From: Kibdelosporangium persicum
GTDB taxonomy: Bacteria; Actinomycetota; Actinomycetes; Mycobacteriales; Pseudonocardiaceae
NCBI RefSeq assembly: GCF_013280595.1
Contig: NZ_JAAATY010000029.1
Coordinates: forward strand, 1-64,000
Direction: 5' to 3'
DNA: 64,000 nt
Shown here: one piece after another, positions 26,400 through 35,290 of the stretch
How positions within the stretch are numbered: position 1 is the stretch's first letter
How the letters are laid out: each line of letters starts with the position of its first letter
The notes under the pieces: generated by a model
Seen by the model: only the letters and a program-made list of their open reading frames with translations
What the model was told of the DNA's origin: nothing
The model's database searches: none
Translations under genes and position numbers: made by a program

Positions 26400-27580
26400 C
26401 ACAGGCTCGGGTAGCTGGCTTCGAGCTCGCTGTCCTGGTACGGCGAGGCACCGGTCACGTTGTCACCGCGGTTGGCGTTCGGGCGCGGCTGACGCGGCGG
26501 GGTGTCGCCGTACTTCGCCTTCACCAGGCTGGCGTGCGTCGGCGCGTCCGGGACCTCCGGGTCACGCTTGGCCTCGAGCTCCTTGCGCAGCACCGGCACG
26601 ACCTCCTCACCGAGCAGGTCCAGCTGGTTGAGCACGGTCTTGAGCGGCAGACCGGCGTGGTCCATCAGCCACAGCTGACGCTGGTAGTCGCCGAAGTACT
26701 CGCGGAAGGTCAGCGTCTTGTCGATGACCTCCTGCGGGCTGCCCACCGACAGCGGCGTCATCTCCATGAAGTCCTCCATCTTCGGGCCGTGCCCGTAGAC
26801 GGGTGCCTCGTTGAAGTACGGCCGGAACTGGTCCTTCGCGTCCTGCGAGTTCCGGGCGAGGAACGCCTGCCCGCCGAGGCCGACGATGGCCTGCTTCTCA
26901 CTGCCGTGGCCGTAGTGCGCGTAGCGCTGCCGGTAGAAGTTGATGAGCCGGATGTAGTGCTCCTTCGGCCAGAAGATGTGGTTGGCGAAGAAGCCGTTGC
27001 CGTAGAACGCGGCCTGCTCGGCGATCTCGGGCGTGCGGATCGAGCCGTGCCACACGAACGGCGGCACGTCGTCCAGCGGGCGCGGGACCGAGGTGAAGCC
27101 CTGCAGCGGCGTGCGGAACTTGCCTTCCCAGTCGACCACGTCCTCCCGCCACAACCGGTGCAGCAGGTTGTAGTTCTCCAGCGCCAGCGGCAGGCCGTGC
27201 CGGATGTCCTGGCCGAACCACGGGTAGACCGGCGCGGTGTTGCCCCGGCCGAGCATCAGGTCGACGCGGCCCTTGGACAGGTGCTGGAGCATCGCGTACT
27301 CCTCGGCGATGCGCACCGGGTCGTTGGTGGTGATCAGCGTGGTCGCCGTGGTGACGATCAGCCGCTTGGTGGTCGCCGCGATGTGCGCCAGCAAGGTCGT
27401 CGGCGAGGACGAGAAGAACGGCGGGTTGTGGTGCTCACCGATGGCGAACACGTCGAGCCCGACCTCCTCGGTCTTCTGGGCGATGCGCACGATGGCGTCG
27501 ATCCGCTCGGCCTCGCTCGGGGTCTCGCCGGACACCGGGTCACGCGTGATGTCGCTGACCGAGAACACTCCGAACTGCAT
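26399..27580 (-). CDS. Luciferase-like FMN-dependent monooxygenase (CE1758 family)
   Basis: A 393-residue bacterial-luciferase-fold monooxygenase. Motifs: VGLDVFAIGEHHNPPFFSSS (active-site region), TATTLITTNDPVRIAEEYAM, GRVDLMLGRGNTAPVYPWFG and a late PLSVGSPQEVIDKTLTF segment. It uses reduced FMN and O2 on an unknown substrate. It is first in a three-gene operon with a MarR regulator and a dedicated FMN reductase, the usual LLM duo arrangement. The C-terminal 60 residues are charged and Pro-rich. Confidence 0.88.
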   Translation of the reverse strand: MQFGVFSVSDITRDPVSGETPSEAERIDAIVRIAQKTEEVGLDVFAIGEHHNPPFFSSSPTTLLAHIAATTKRLIVTTATTLITTNDPVRIAEEYAMLQHLSKGRVDLMLGRGNTAPVYPWFGQDIRHGLPLALENYNLLHRLWREDVVDWEGKFRTPLQGFTSVPRPLDDVPPFVWHGSIRTPEIAEQAAFYGNGFFANHIFWPKEHYIRLINFYRQRYAHYGHGSEKQAIVGLGGQAFLARNSQDAKDQFRPYFNEAPVYGHGPKMEDFMEMTPLSVGSPQEVIDKTLTFREYFGDYQRQLWLMDHAGLPLKTVLNQLDLLGEEVVPVLRKELEAKRDPEVPDAPTHASLVKAKYGDTPPRQPRPNANRGDNVTGASPYQDSELEASYPSL

Positions 27581-27625
27581 GGCTCCTCCTCACGTCCCCG
27601 CTGTACCCGGGGTCACCGTCCAGCG

Positions 27626-27649
27626 AAGTATATGCATTTGCATCTACTT
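27626..27649. promoter_or_regulatory. MarR operator upstream of the luciferase-like operon
   Basis: Arms AAGTATATGCA (27626-27636) and TGCATCTACTT (27639-27649) are inverted repeats matching at 10 of 11 positions around TT. The site is strikingly A/T-rich for this genome, ends 46 bases before the monooxygenase start, and is the size typical of MarR boxes. Confidence 0.75.
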
Positions 27650-27706
27650 GAACCCGGCCGGGCGGCGGATTGTTTCCCGCCGGTCGTGTGAGCCCGGCCA
27701 TGCGAG

Positions 27707-27736
27707 TGCCCGCCGGACCAGCCGGTCCGGCGGGCA
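27707..27736 (-). terminator. Strong hairpin terminator after the Vps62-like lipoprotein gene
   Basis: TGCCCGCCGGACC (27707-27719) and GGTCCGGCGGGCA (27724-27736) form a perfect 13-bp stem with a 4-base loop. It lies 44 bases past the stop of the minus-strand lipoprotein gene and just upstream of the MarR-controlled promoter, so it insulates the two units. No clear U-tract, as usual for actinobacterial terminators. Confidence 0.75.
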
Positions 27737-27779
27737 TTCGGGCGAGCGGTTACTTGCTGGCGGCGTCCGGCCCTGGCGG

Positions 27780-29444
27780 TCAGTCGGTGACGAACCACTG
27801 CCCGTTCATGAACGTCAGGGTGCAGTCGCCGAGGGTGGACGACGAGAACCTGACGTCGCCGGCGAGGATGGCCTTCGTGGGCACCTCGACCGTGCCGGGT
27901 CTCGCGGTGATCTGCCTGGTGTCCACTGTGGCCGTTCGCAGGGCGGTCTTCTGCGCGGGCGAGAGCATCCGGAACATCACCGGCATCGTCTGCCTGCACG
28001 TGCCGAAGCCCTGTGCCTCGGCCTTCCTGGCGGCCGGCCCGGCGATCTCACAGACCGTGCCGAGGTCCTCGTTGCCCACCGCGTGCAGGTACTGCTCGAA
28101 CCGTTTCAAGGCCGCCTCGGTCGTGTCGGCGGGCACATCGGCAGGTGGCGGCGGATCGGTCCGGGTGCGCCGGTACAGCTTGGCCTGCATCTCGAAGGAG
28201 CCGCTGTCGTACAGCACGCCCACCGCGTCCCCCTCGATCGTCAGCCGGATCGATCCCTCGATGACGCACTTTCCCCGCGACGTGCCGGTGATCTTCTCGT
28301 GCACCGCGACGGCCATCTGCAGCGCGGCCGTGACCGACCACGTGCCCTGGCAGTCGAGTTTCGGGTCCGGCTCGGTCCATGTCGTGCGGTAGTGGACCGT
28401 GCTCCTGTCCTTCCGCAGGCTGGCGCGGATGTGGTACGGCGTCACCGGCGGTTTCTGGGTCGCGGGCTCGCGCGTCTCCCACTCGCCGACGAACGCGTCC
28501 GGCAGTTGCGACGTGATGGTCCGCTGTGACACCTCGCAGACCTTGTCGGTCAGGACGTTCTTCAGCAGCCGCCCGGGACCGGGCCCGGCCGGACCGTCGA
28601 ACCCGGACACCGGCAGCGAACTCGGCGAGCCCCACGTGCCGCGGTAGCCCCACCAGGGCTCCCGGTCGGCCTGGCGCAGCGTGGCCCAGGTGTTCCACTG
28701 GCTGCCTGCCGAACTGCGGTCGAAGGCGGCACCCGCGAGGTACTCGTTGCCCGGGCTGGAGTACGACCCGTGCGACCCCTTGGCGGCGTAGACCTGCGGA
28801 TGGTCCCCGTTCTTGCCCAGCTGCGTGTCCTGCCAGGGCACCATGCACGGGTCGCCGCCGTGCTTGAAGAAGGTGACCCCGACCGGCGTGGTGCCGTTCA
28901 CCTGGACGGCGACGCGTTCCCAGTCGCCTTCGTGCTTGTTGCCCGCTGTCAGGTCGTTGTAGCCGTAGAAGAACCAGTAGACGTACGCGGCCCGGCCGGA
29001 ATCCACGTGGTACTCCCAGTAGACCGGCGCCTGTGTCCCTTCGCCCTGGCGAGCGGACTCGGGCGGCCTGAGGTAGAACCCGCTCTTCTCGGGGAAGCCG
29101 TCCGGTCCGTCGGTCACCTTTCGTGACTTGGAGCAGTTCGCCTGCTGCTCGTAGGCGCCGGTCTTGCCGGACAGTCGCCGCAGGTCGATCTTCTCGGCCA
29201 CCAGCCTGTCGTCGCTGTCATCACATCCGTCGTCGAACCACAACGACGACTTGCCGACGTAGTGCGTGGCGTCCATCGGCAGGTTCGGTTCGCCCTCGGC
29301 CAGGAAGACCAGCGGCGCGAACCGCTCGGCCAGCGCGGGGTTCGCCTGCTCAGGCGCCGCGGGGGTGTAGACGTCCGGTGCCTTGTCGTCGCAACCGGCC
29401 AGCAGCCCGGCCACCACCACCAGTACCAGAACCCGCACCCGCAT
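27780..29444 (-). CDS. Lipoprotein with Vps62-like domain
   Basis: A 554-residue exported lipoprotein (signal RVRVLVLVVVAGLLAGC). Residues about 40-270 resemble the Vps62/DUF946 region: FAPLVFLAEGEPNLPMDATH, YWFFYGYNDLTAGNKHEGDW, HPQVYAAKGSHGSYSSPGNE. Residues about 330-440 look like a beta-sandwich of lipid-associated type (TPYHIRASLRKDRSTVHYRT), and the C-terminal 100 residues form a separate small domain (LKRFEQYLHAVGNEDLGTVC). Function unknown; the HEGDWE and GSHGSY motifs are the conserved family marks. Divergent from the next gene, with a strong hairpin after the stop. Confidence 0.7.
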   Translation of the reverse strand: MRVRVLVLVVVAGLLAGCDDKAPDVYTPAAPEQANPALAERFAPLVFLAEGEPNLPMDATHYVGKSSLWFDDGCDDSDDRLVAEKIDLRRLSGKTGAYEQQANCSKSRKVTDGPDGFPEKSGFYLRPPESARQGEGTQAPVYWEYHVDSGRAAYVYWFFYGYNDLTAGNKHEGDWERVAVQVNGTTPVGVTFFKHGGDPCMVPWQDTQLGKNGDHPQVYAAKGSHGSYSSPGNEYLAGAAFDRSSAGSQWNTWATLRQADREPWWGYRGTWGSPSSLPVSGFDGPAGPGPGRLLKNVLTDKVCEVSQRTITSQLPDAFVGEWETREPATQKPPVTPYHIRASLRKDRSTVHYRTTWTEPDPKLDCQGTWSVTAALQMAVAVHEKITGTSRGKCVIEGSIRLTIEGDAVGVLYDSGSFEMQAKLYRRTRTDPPPPADVPADTTEAALKRFEQYLHAVGNEDLGTVCEIAGPAARKAEAQGFGTCRQTMPVMFRMLSPAQKTALRTATVDTRQITARPGTVEVPTKAILAGDVRFSSSTLGDCTLTFMNGQWFVTD

Positions 29445-29535
29445 CGATCATGCCTCCTGTCCACTTCAGCGTGACCATGAGAGCGGACCCGTCTTGCGGT
29501 TTTCTCCCGGTGGCCGATGTGGTTAACCTGCGCTG

Positions 29536-30645
29536 ATGGCCTGGATCACCTTGCGGCAGTTCGCCTGGACCCAACGGCGGGCGCATGTCGATCCGCACCC
29601 CGAGGTGGACGGCATCCACCGGGTCGCCGCCGACCGGCTGCTGCCGATCGATCTGAGCTACGTGGTCGGCGTGAACGCCCTCGTGCCACCGGCCAGGTAC
29701 GAGACGCGACAGCACGAGCTGCGGCTGGTGCTGTGCTATCTCGACAGCGAGCCCGGCCAGCCGCTGCGCCTGCGCGAAGATCCGTTCCGGGCCAGCTCCG
29801 CGCACATCCGCCGGTTCGTCAGCGAGTGCATCGGGCTCGGCATGCTCAGCGCGACCGTGCAGGCCGCGTACCACTGGCAGGACCCGGACGCCCATGTCGG
29901 CGCGTTGCCCACCGCGCTGGCCGGGCACGTCAGCGCCACCAGGACCCGGCCCGACCTGCTGTTCGACATGCCGAACCTGACCTTGGCCGGGGAGGCACGC
30001 GGCCGTTCGGAAGCGCCGCCGACGCGCGTGACCGTGCCGCAACGCGACCGCCTCAACAGCCTCCTGCCCTGGTCACAGCACCACGGCACGTACCCGTTCG
30101 CGATGTCGTGGGCGTACGCCACCGGCTCCGGCGTGACCGTCGACCTTTTCACCCGATCGGGGCGGCTGCCGGGGATGGCCGGCCCGATCGGCCAGCCGCT
30201 GCCGTCCCCGATGCCGACCCAGACCGACCTGTTCGACCAGGAGCGGCTCGACGCGCCCGCGGCCGGCCAGGAGACCCCGGCCGGCCCGGCCCGGCGCGTC
30301 GGCAAACGGGACTTCGACCGGGGCTCGCCCCGCGAACTCGCGCTGCGCGTCGGCCGGCGCGTCGAGGACGTCGCCGACCAGCTGTACGCGACCGCTCCCG
30401 ATCCGGGGATGAAGGTCGGTGACGTGCCCCTCCGCGGCGCGTGGACGCCCCTCGACCTGCTCGGCGCGCCGTCGGGGTCGTTCCTGCTGGGTGTGCTCGA
30501 AAGGCCACCGGCGCCCGAGGTCAGCGCCCGGCTGCGACCGGCGTACCAGTACGACGACGACACACTGTCAGCGCACGTCTCCGGACGGCTCGTCATCGCC
30601 ATCACCACCGAACACGGCCAGCCCTGGCATCTGGTCGCCGACTGA
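29536..30645 (+). CDS. Protein of unknown function
   Basis: A 369-residue soluble protein I do not recognise. The N-terminal 180 residues are regular and globular; a segment at about 145-160 reads RPDLLFDMPNLTLAGEARGR, which has the spacing of a PD-(D/E)xK nuclease core with Arg in place of Lys, though this may be chance. A Pro/Ala-rich linker (about 220-260) leads to a second region of charged helices and a final beta-rich stretch. No signal peptide or membrane helix. Monocistronic; divergent from the lipoprotein gene 91 bp away. Confidence 0.6.
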   Translation: MAWITLRQFAWTQRRAHVDPHPEVDGIHRVAADRLLPIDLSYVVGVNALVPPARYETRQHELRLVLCYLDSEPGQPLRLREDPFRASSAHIRRFVSECIGLGMLSATVQAAYHWQDPDAHVGALPTALAGHVSATRTRPDLLFDMPNLTLAGEARGRSEAPPTRVTVPQRDRLNSLLPWSQHHGTYPFAMSWAYATGSGVTVDLFTRSGRLPGMAGPIGQPLPSPMPTQTDLFDQERLDAPAAGQETPAGPARRVGKRDFDRGSPRELALRVGRRVEDVADQLYATAPDPGMKVGDVPLRGAWTPLDLLGAPSGSFLLGVLERPPAPEVSARLRPAYQYDDDTLSAHVSGRLVIAITTEHGQPWHLVAD

Positions 30646-30833
30646 CCCCAGGTACCTCACCTCGGCCCGTACGGTTCGAGTGCCCACATTGGAATGATCA
30701 GCCGCGCGGACTGGTCACGACTGTCACGCCGAGCGTTTCGCGGACCAGCGAACGACCGTAAGCAACCTGGGCACCTGCTGCACACGGTGAGCGTGTCCTG
30801 CACTGGGAGTCGCGGGGTACTGTCGCAGGAATC

Positions 30834-31640
30834 ATGGAGCTGCAAGTCGTGTTGCCCAACGAGTCGCCCTCGCTGCGACCGCAGCGGATCGCCGAGCTGG
30901 CCACGACCGCGGAGAAGGCCGGGTATCGCGCAGCGTGGCTGCCGGATCACCTGCTGCCGCCGGCCCCGTACGGCAGTACCTACGGCGGTGTCTACGAGCC
31001 GTTGGTCACGTTGACGTACCTGGCCGCGCACACGACCACGATCCGTCTCGGCACCTCAGTGCTGATCCTGCCGATGCGCAACCCGTTCGTGGTGGCCAAG
31101 CAAGCGGCCACTGTGGACGTCATCTCCGGCGGGCGGCTCACGCTCGGTGTCGGCATCGGTTGGGACGCACAGGAATTCGCGGCTGTCGGAGCGGACTACC
31201 GGACCAGGGCCGCCCGGACCGACGAGGCGATCGCGCTGCTGCGGCACCTCTTCGGTGGCAGCGGCCCCTTCCAGGGCCGGTACTACGGCTACCAGACCGG
31301 TGTTTTCCAGCCCCGCCCCCGGCGGCCCATCCCGATCATGGTCGGCGGCACGAGCGACGCCGCGCTGCGCCGTGCGGCCGCCTTGGCCGACGAGTGGCAG
31401 GCAGTCGGGGTGAACCCCGCGGGCTTCGCCGAACGCCTGGCCCGGCTGCGCGGCCTGTCCGACCGGGAGGTCCGGCCGACGGTCCGGGTCGCGTGGAACG
31501 GCGATCGGGTGGGGCTGGGCAAGGCGGTCGAGCAGACGCACGCGTTCGCCGAGGCCGGGGCCGCCGCGGTCGCGGTGTGGTTCGGCGGTGCGGACGGGTT
31601 CGCCGACCGGATGACACGGTTCGTCGAACAGTTCGCGTGA
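30834..31640 (+). CDS. F420-dependent luciferase-like oxidoreductase
   Basis: A 268-residue single-domain luciferase-like enzyme: AELATTAEKAGYRAAWLPDH, TTTIRLGTSVLILPMRNPFV, GRLTLGVGIGWDAQEFAAVG and RRPIPIMVGGTSDAALRRAA. These are the features of the actinobacterial F420-dependent LLM group. The substrate is unknown. A -10-like TACTGT lies about 16 bases upstream of the ATG. The 190 bases before it hold no gene. Confidence 0.82.
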   Translation: MELQVVLPNESPSLRPQRIAELATTAEKAGYRAAWLPDHLLPPAPYGSTYGGVYEPLVTLTYLAAHTTTIRLGTSVLILPMRNPFVVAKQAATVDVISGGRLTLGVGIGWDAQEFAAVGADYRTRAARTDEAIALLRHLFGGSGPFQGRYYGYQTGVFQPRPRRPIPIMVGGTSDAALRRAAALADEWQAVGVNPAGFAERLARLRGLSDREVRPTVRVAWNGDRVGLGKAVEQTHAFAEAGAAAVAVWFGGADGFADRMTRFVEQFA

Positions 31641-31810
31641 GCCGTCACTGCCAGTACACGGCCGGATACATATGCCACAGCGCATAAGACCGGACATCCC
31701 GTGGTCCACTGTGGAATAGGTCACGTCTTCGCTCCTCTTCGGACTACGATGTTTAGCGCCACGTCCACACGGGGACCTTGTCGCATCTTCAAGGGACCTC
31801 GGGGAGGGCC

Positions 31811-32461
31811 GTGAGCTTCTGGGAGTTCGTCAGCGACCGCTGGAGCAGACTGCTGAGCGAGTCGTTGTTGCACGTCAGCGCGGTGGTGCAGTGCACGATC
31901 CTGGCCGCGATCGTCGGCGTGACCGTGGGCATCGCGGTGTACCGCAGCCCGTTCGGCTCGGCCGTCGCGACCGCCCTCACCAGCGCGATCCTCACGATCC
32001 CGTCGTTCGCCCTGCTGGGCCTGCTGATCCCCGTCCTCGGGCTCGGCGCACCACCGACGGTCGCCGCCCTCGTGCTGTACGGGCTGTTGCCGATCGTCCG
32101 CAACACCATCGTCGGCCTGGCCGGTGTGGACGGTGCGGTCACCGACGCGGCCCGCGGGATCGGGATGAACCGGCTCGGTGTGCTCACGCGCATCGAGCTG
32201 CGGCTGGCGTGGCCGGCGATCCTGGCGGGCATGCGGGTCGCCACGCAGATGCTGATGGGCATCGCCGCGATCGCGGCGTACGCGCGGGGACCGGGGCTCG
32301 GCGTGGAGATCTTCGCCGGACTGACCAGGGCGGGCAGCGCCAACGCCACCAACCAGGCGATCGCGGGCACGGTGGGCATCGTGGTGCTCGCCCTGATCCT
32401 CGACGGCATCTTCGTGCTGATCGGCCGTTACACCACATCCAGGGGGCTCCGTGGCCAGTGA
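31811..32461 (+). CDS. Osmolyte ABC transporter permease, OpuB/OpuC type (first)
   Basis: A 216-residue permease with five to six helices and the ABC coupling signature GIGMNRLGVLTRIELRLAWP. Members of the ProW/OpuBB group import glycine betaine, carnitine or choline. GTG at 31811 follows a GGGGAGG tract; a longer frame from ATG 31778 lacks one. A -10-like TACGAT lies at about 31745. First gene of a four-gene operon with overlapping junctions (permease, ATPase, permease, binding protein). Confidence 0.88.
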   Translation: MSFWEFVSDRWSRLLSESLLHVSAVVQCTILAAIVGVTVGIAVYRSPFGSAVATALTSAILTIPSFALLGLLIPVLGLGAPPTVAALVLYGLLPIVRNTIVGLAGVDGAVTDAARGIGMNRLGVLTRIELRLAWPAILAGMRVATQMLMGIAAIAAYARGPGLGVEIFAGLTRAGSANATNQAIAGTVGIVVLALILDGIFVLIGRYTTSRGLRGQ

Positions 32462-33548
32462 GATCCAGTTGACCGAGGTGACCAAGCGGTACGGCCGCAG
32501 GCCACCCGCCGTCGACAACTTCTCGATCACCATCCCGGCGGGCCAGATCGTGGTCTTCGTCGGCCCGTCCGGCTGCGGCAAGACGACCACCATGCGGATG
32601 ATCAACCGGCTGATCGAGCCGACGTCCGGCCTGATCACCATCGGCGGCGAGGACACCTCGAAGCTCGACCCGGACCAGCTGCGGCGCAAGATCGGGTACG
32701 CCATCCAGCAGGCCGGGCTGTTCCCGCACATGACCGTGGCGCAGAACGTCGGCGTCGTGCCGGGCCTGCTGGGCTGGGACCGCGGCAAGGTCGCCGACCG
32801 GGTCGAGGAGATGCTCGACCTCGTCGGCCTCGACCCGGCCGAGTTCCGTGACCGCTTCCCCCGCCAGCTGTCCGGCGGCCAGCAGCAGCGTGTCGGCGTG
32901 GCACGGGCGTTGGCCGCCGACCCGCCGGTTCTGCTGATGGACGAACCGTTCGGCGCGGTCGACCCGATCACCCGGGGCAACCTGCAGGACGAACTGATGC
33001 GGCTGCAGGCCGAGCTGCACAAGACGATCGTGTTCGTCACCCACGACTTCGACGAGGCGGTCAAGCTCGGCGACCGGATCGCGGTGCTCGGCGACCAGTC
33101 CAGGATTCTGCAGTACGACACACCGGAAGCGGTGCTGGCCAATCCGGCCGACGACACGGTCGCCGGGTTCGTCGGCGCGGGCGCTTCCCTGAAACAGCTG
33201 ACCCTGCGGCGCGTCCGGGACGTCCAACTGAGCCAGGCGGCCGTCACCGTGTCCACTTCGGACGAACCGGCCGACATCCGGCGAAGCCTGCAGGAGGCCG
33301 GCGCGAGCTTCGCCCTGATGCTCGACACGCGGCGGCGGCCGGTCGCGTGGGTGCATGTTCGTGAACCGCGGATGCGGCGGCCGATCCGGGACATGGTGTC
33401 GCGGGAGTCCACGCTGCAGGACGCGCTGGAGGCGATCCTCACCGACGGCGGCAACGCGGTCGTCACCGGTGCCCGCGGCGAGTACGTGGGTCTCGTCGAC
33501 ATCGACACCGTGATGGCCAGTGTTCGTGAGCTGCGGGAGAACGCGTGA
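32451..33548 (+). CDS. Osmolyte ABC transporter ATPase with CBS domains
   Basis: A 365-residue OpuCA/ProV-type ATPase: Walker A GPSGCGKTT, signature LSGGQQQR, Walker B VLLMDEPFGAVDP, H-loop VTHDFDEA. From about 250 it carries a CBS tandem (IRDMVSRESTLQDALEAILTDGG, NAVVTGARGEYVGLVDIDTV), the module that senses ionic strength or cyclic dinucleotides in OpuA/OpuC systems. GTG start overlapping the upstream permease by 11 nt. Confidence 0.9.
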   Translation: MASEIQLTEVTKRYGRRPPAVDNFSITIPAGQIVVFVGPSGCGKTTTMRMINRLIEPTSGLITIGGEDTSKLDPDQLRRKIGYAIQQAGLFPHMTVAQNVGVVPGLLGWDRGKVADRVEEMLDLVGLDPAEFRDRFPRQLSGGQQQRVGVARALAADPPVLLMDEPFGAVDPITRGNLQDELMRLQAELHKTIVFVTHDFDEAVKLGDRIAVLGDQSRILQYDTPEAVLANPADDTVAGFVGAGASLKQLTLRRVRDVQLSQAAVTVSTSDEPADIRRSLQEAGASFALMLDTRRRPVAWVHVREPRMRRPIRDMVSRESTLQDALEAILTDGGNAVVTGARGEYVGLVDIDTVMASVRELRENA

Positions 33549-34297
33549 CCGCGGCCGCGGAGACGAAGCGGGCGACCGGCCTGCGGATGTTCGCCCAGCC
33601 GATCGCGGTCGTCGTGCTGGTCGCGGCGGTGCTGGCGTGGGCGTTCACGCGTGATCTGGACGCGATCGAACGGCAGAGCATCAACGGCCCGGTCCTGCTC
33701 GACGCCGTGTGGGACCACCTGGTGATCAGCGTCGTGGTGACGGCACTCGTGCTGATCATCGCGGTGCCGCTGGGCATCGTGCTGACCAGGCGGTGGGCCC
33801 GGCCCGCGGCGCCCGTGTTCCTGGCGATCGCGACCATCGGCCAGGCTTCGCCCGCGATCGGCGTGCTCGTGCTGTTCTTCCTGTTGTCCGGCTGGGAAGG
33901 CCTGTGGGCGGCCGCGCTGCCGATCACCTTCTACACGCTGCTTCCCGTGCTGCGCAACACCATGGTCGGTCTGCAGCAGATCGACCCGGCGCTGGTCGAC
34001 GCGGGACGCGGGATCGGCATGTCGGCGTTCGCCGTGCTGCGCCGGATCGAGCTGCCCCTCGCGGTCCCGCTCATCCTGGCCGGTCTGCGAACCGCCCTGG
34101 TGCACGCGGTCGGTGTCGCCACGCTCGCGGTGTTCGTCAACGGCGGCGGGCTCGGGCTGCTCATCGACACCGGCTACAAGCTCTCCCGGCTGACGGTGCT
34201 GATCACCGGCGCCGTTCTCGCCGTCGCGCTGGCGCTGCTCGTGGACTGGCTGGGCACCGTCGCGGAGACGTACCTCGGACCGAAGGGATTGCGGTGA
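33545..34297 (+). CDS. Osmolyte ABC transporter permease, OpuB/OpuC type (second)
   Basis: A 250-residue permease paralogous to the one at 31811, with coupling loop GIGMSAFAVLRRIELPLAVP. Two different permeases with one ATPase give a heteromeric channel, as in OpuB/OpuC. GTG start in a GTGA overlap with the ATPase stop; its own stop overlaps the binding-protein start. Confidence 0.9.
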   Translation: MTAAAETKRATGLRMFAQPIAVVVLVAAVLAWAFTRDLDAIERQSINGPVLLDAVWDHLVISVVVTALVLIIAVPLGIVLTRRWARPAAPVFLAIATIGQASPAIGVLVLFFLLSGWEGLWAAALPITFYTLLPVLRNTMVGLQQIDPALVDAGRGIGMSAFAVLRRIELPLAVPLILAGLRTALVHAVGVATLAVFVNGGGLGLLIDTGYKLSRLTVLITGAVLAVALALLVDWLGTVAETYLGPKGLR

Positions 34298-35256
34298 AAC
34301 GTCTGGTCGCTCTGGTGGCCACGGCCGGGCTGCTCACCGGCTGCGGCCTGGAAACCACGTACACGCTGCCCTTCGAGGTCGGCCCCGGCTCGATCAGGCC
34401 GGTCCCCGAGTTGTCCGGTGTGGACATAGCGGTCGGGTCGAAGGACTTCACCGAGAGCCACATCTTCGGCTACATCTCGGAAGTGGCGTTGACCGCCGCG
34501 GGTGCCGACGTGCGCGACATGACCAACATCCAGGGGTCCAACAGCGCGCGGCAGGCGTTGCTGAGCGGCGACATCGACCTGTCGTGGGACTACACCGGGA
34601 CGGGCTGGATCTCCTACCTCGGCAACACCGAGCCGATCCCGGACGAACGTGGCCAGTACGAAGCGGTCCGGGACGCCGATCTCGCCCAGAACGGTGTCGT
34701 GTGGCTGCCGTACTCGGCCGTGAACAACACGTACGCCTTCGCGGTCACCGCGGAGTTCGCCCGTACGCACGGTCTGAAGACCACGAGCGACATGGTCGAG
34801 CTGATCACGAAAGATCCGTCGAAGGCCGTGTTCTGCCTGGAGACCGAGTTCGTCAGCCGCCAGGACGGCTTTCCCGGCGTGGCCACGACGTACGGTTTCG
34901 ACCCGCGCGCCGTGCAGGTGAAGGTCTTCGGCACGGGCACGATCTACACCGCCACGTCGACCGGGAACTGCAACTTCGGCGAGGTGTTCACCACCGACGG
35001 CCGGATTCTGGCGCTGAACCTGGTCGTGCTGGAGGACGACAAGAAGTTCTTCCCTCAGTACAACGCCACTGTCACCCTGCGCAAGGACTTCAACGAAGCG
35101 CACCCGCAGGTCGCCCAGGTGATGGCGCCGATCATCGCCAAGCTGGACAACAACACCATCCGCAAGCTCAACGCGGAGGTCGACGTCGACGGGCGTGACC
35201 CCGCCGTCGTGGCCAGGGACTGGCTGGTCCGTGAGGGTTTCGTCACCGAGCGGTGA
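34294..35256 (+). CDS. Osmolyte-binding lipoprotein, OpuBC/ProX-like
   Basis: A 320-residue binding lipoprotein (signal KRLVALVATAGLL, lipobox LTGC). The family opening GSKDFTESHIFGYISEV and DIDLSWDYTGTGW are characteristic of OpuAC/OpuBC quaternary-amine binders; Trp and Tyr residues for cation-pi binding are present (WDYTGTGW, YSAVNNTY). Which compatible solute is bound cannot be read. Last gene of the operon. Confidence 0.88.
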   Translation: MKRLVALVATAGLLTGCGLETTYTLPFEVGPGSIRPVPELSGVDIAVGSKDFTESHIFGYISEVALTAAGADVRDMTNIQGSNSARQALLSGDIDLSWDYTGTGWISYLGNTEPIPDERGQYEAVRDADLAQNGVVWLPYSAVNNTYAFAVTAEFARTHGLKTTSDMVELITKDPSKAVFCLETEFVSRQDGFPGVATTYGFDPRAVQVKVFGTGTIYTATSTGNCNFGEVFTTDGRILALNLVVLEDDKKFFPQYNATVTLRKDFNEAHPQVAQVMAPIIAKLDNNTIRKLNAEVDVDGRDPAVVARDWLVREGFVTER

Positions 35257-35290
35257 CGAAACCCGAGATCGTTCCCAGCCGGTCCACGGT

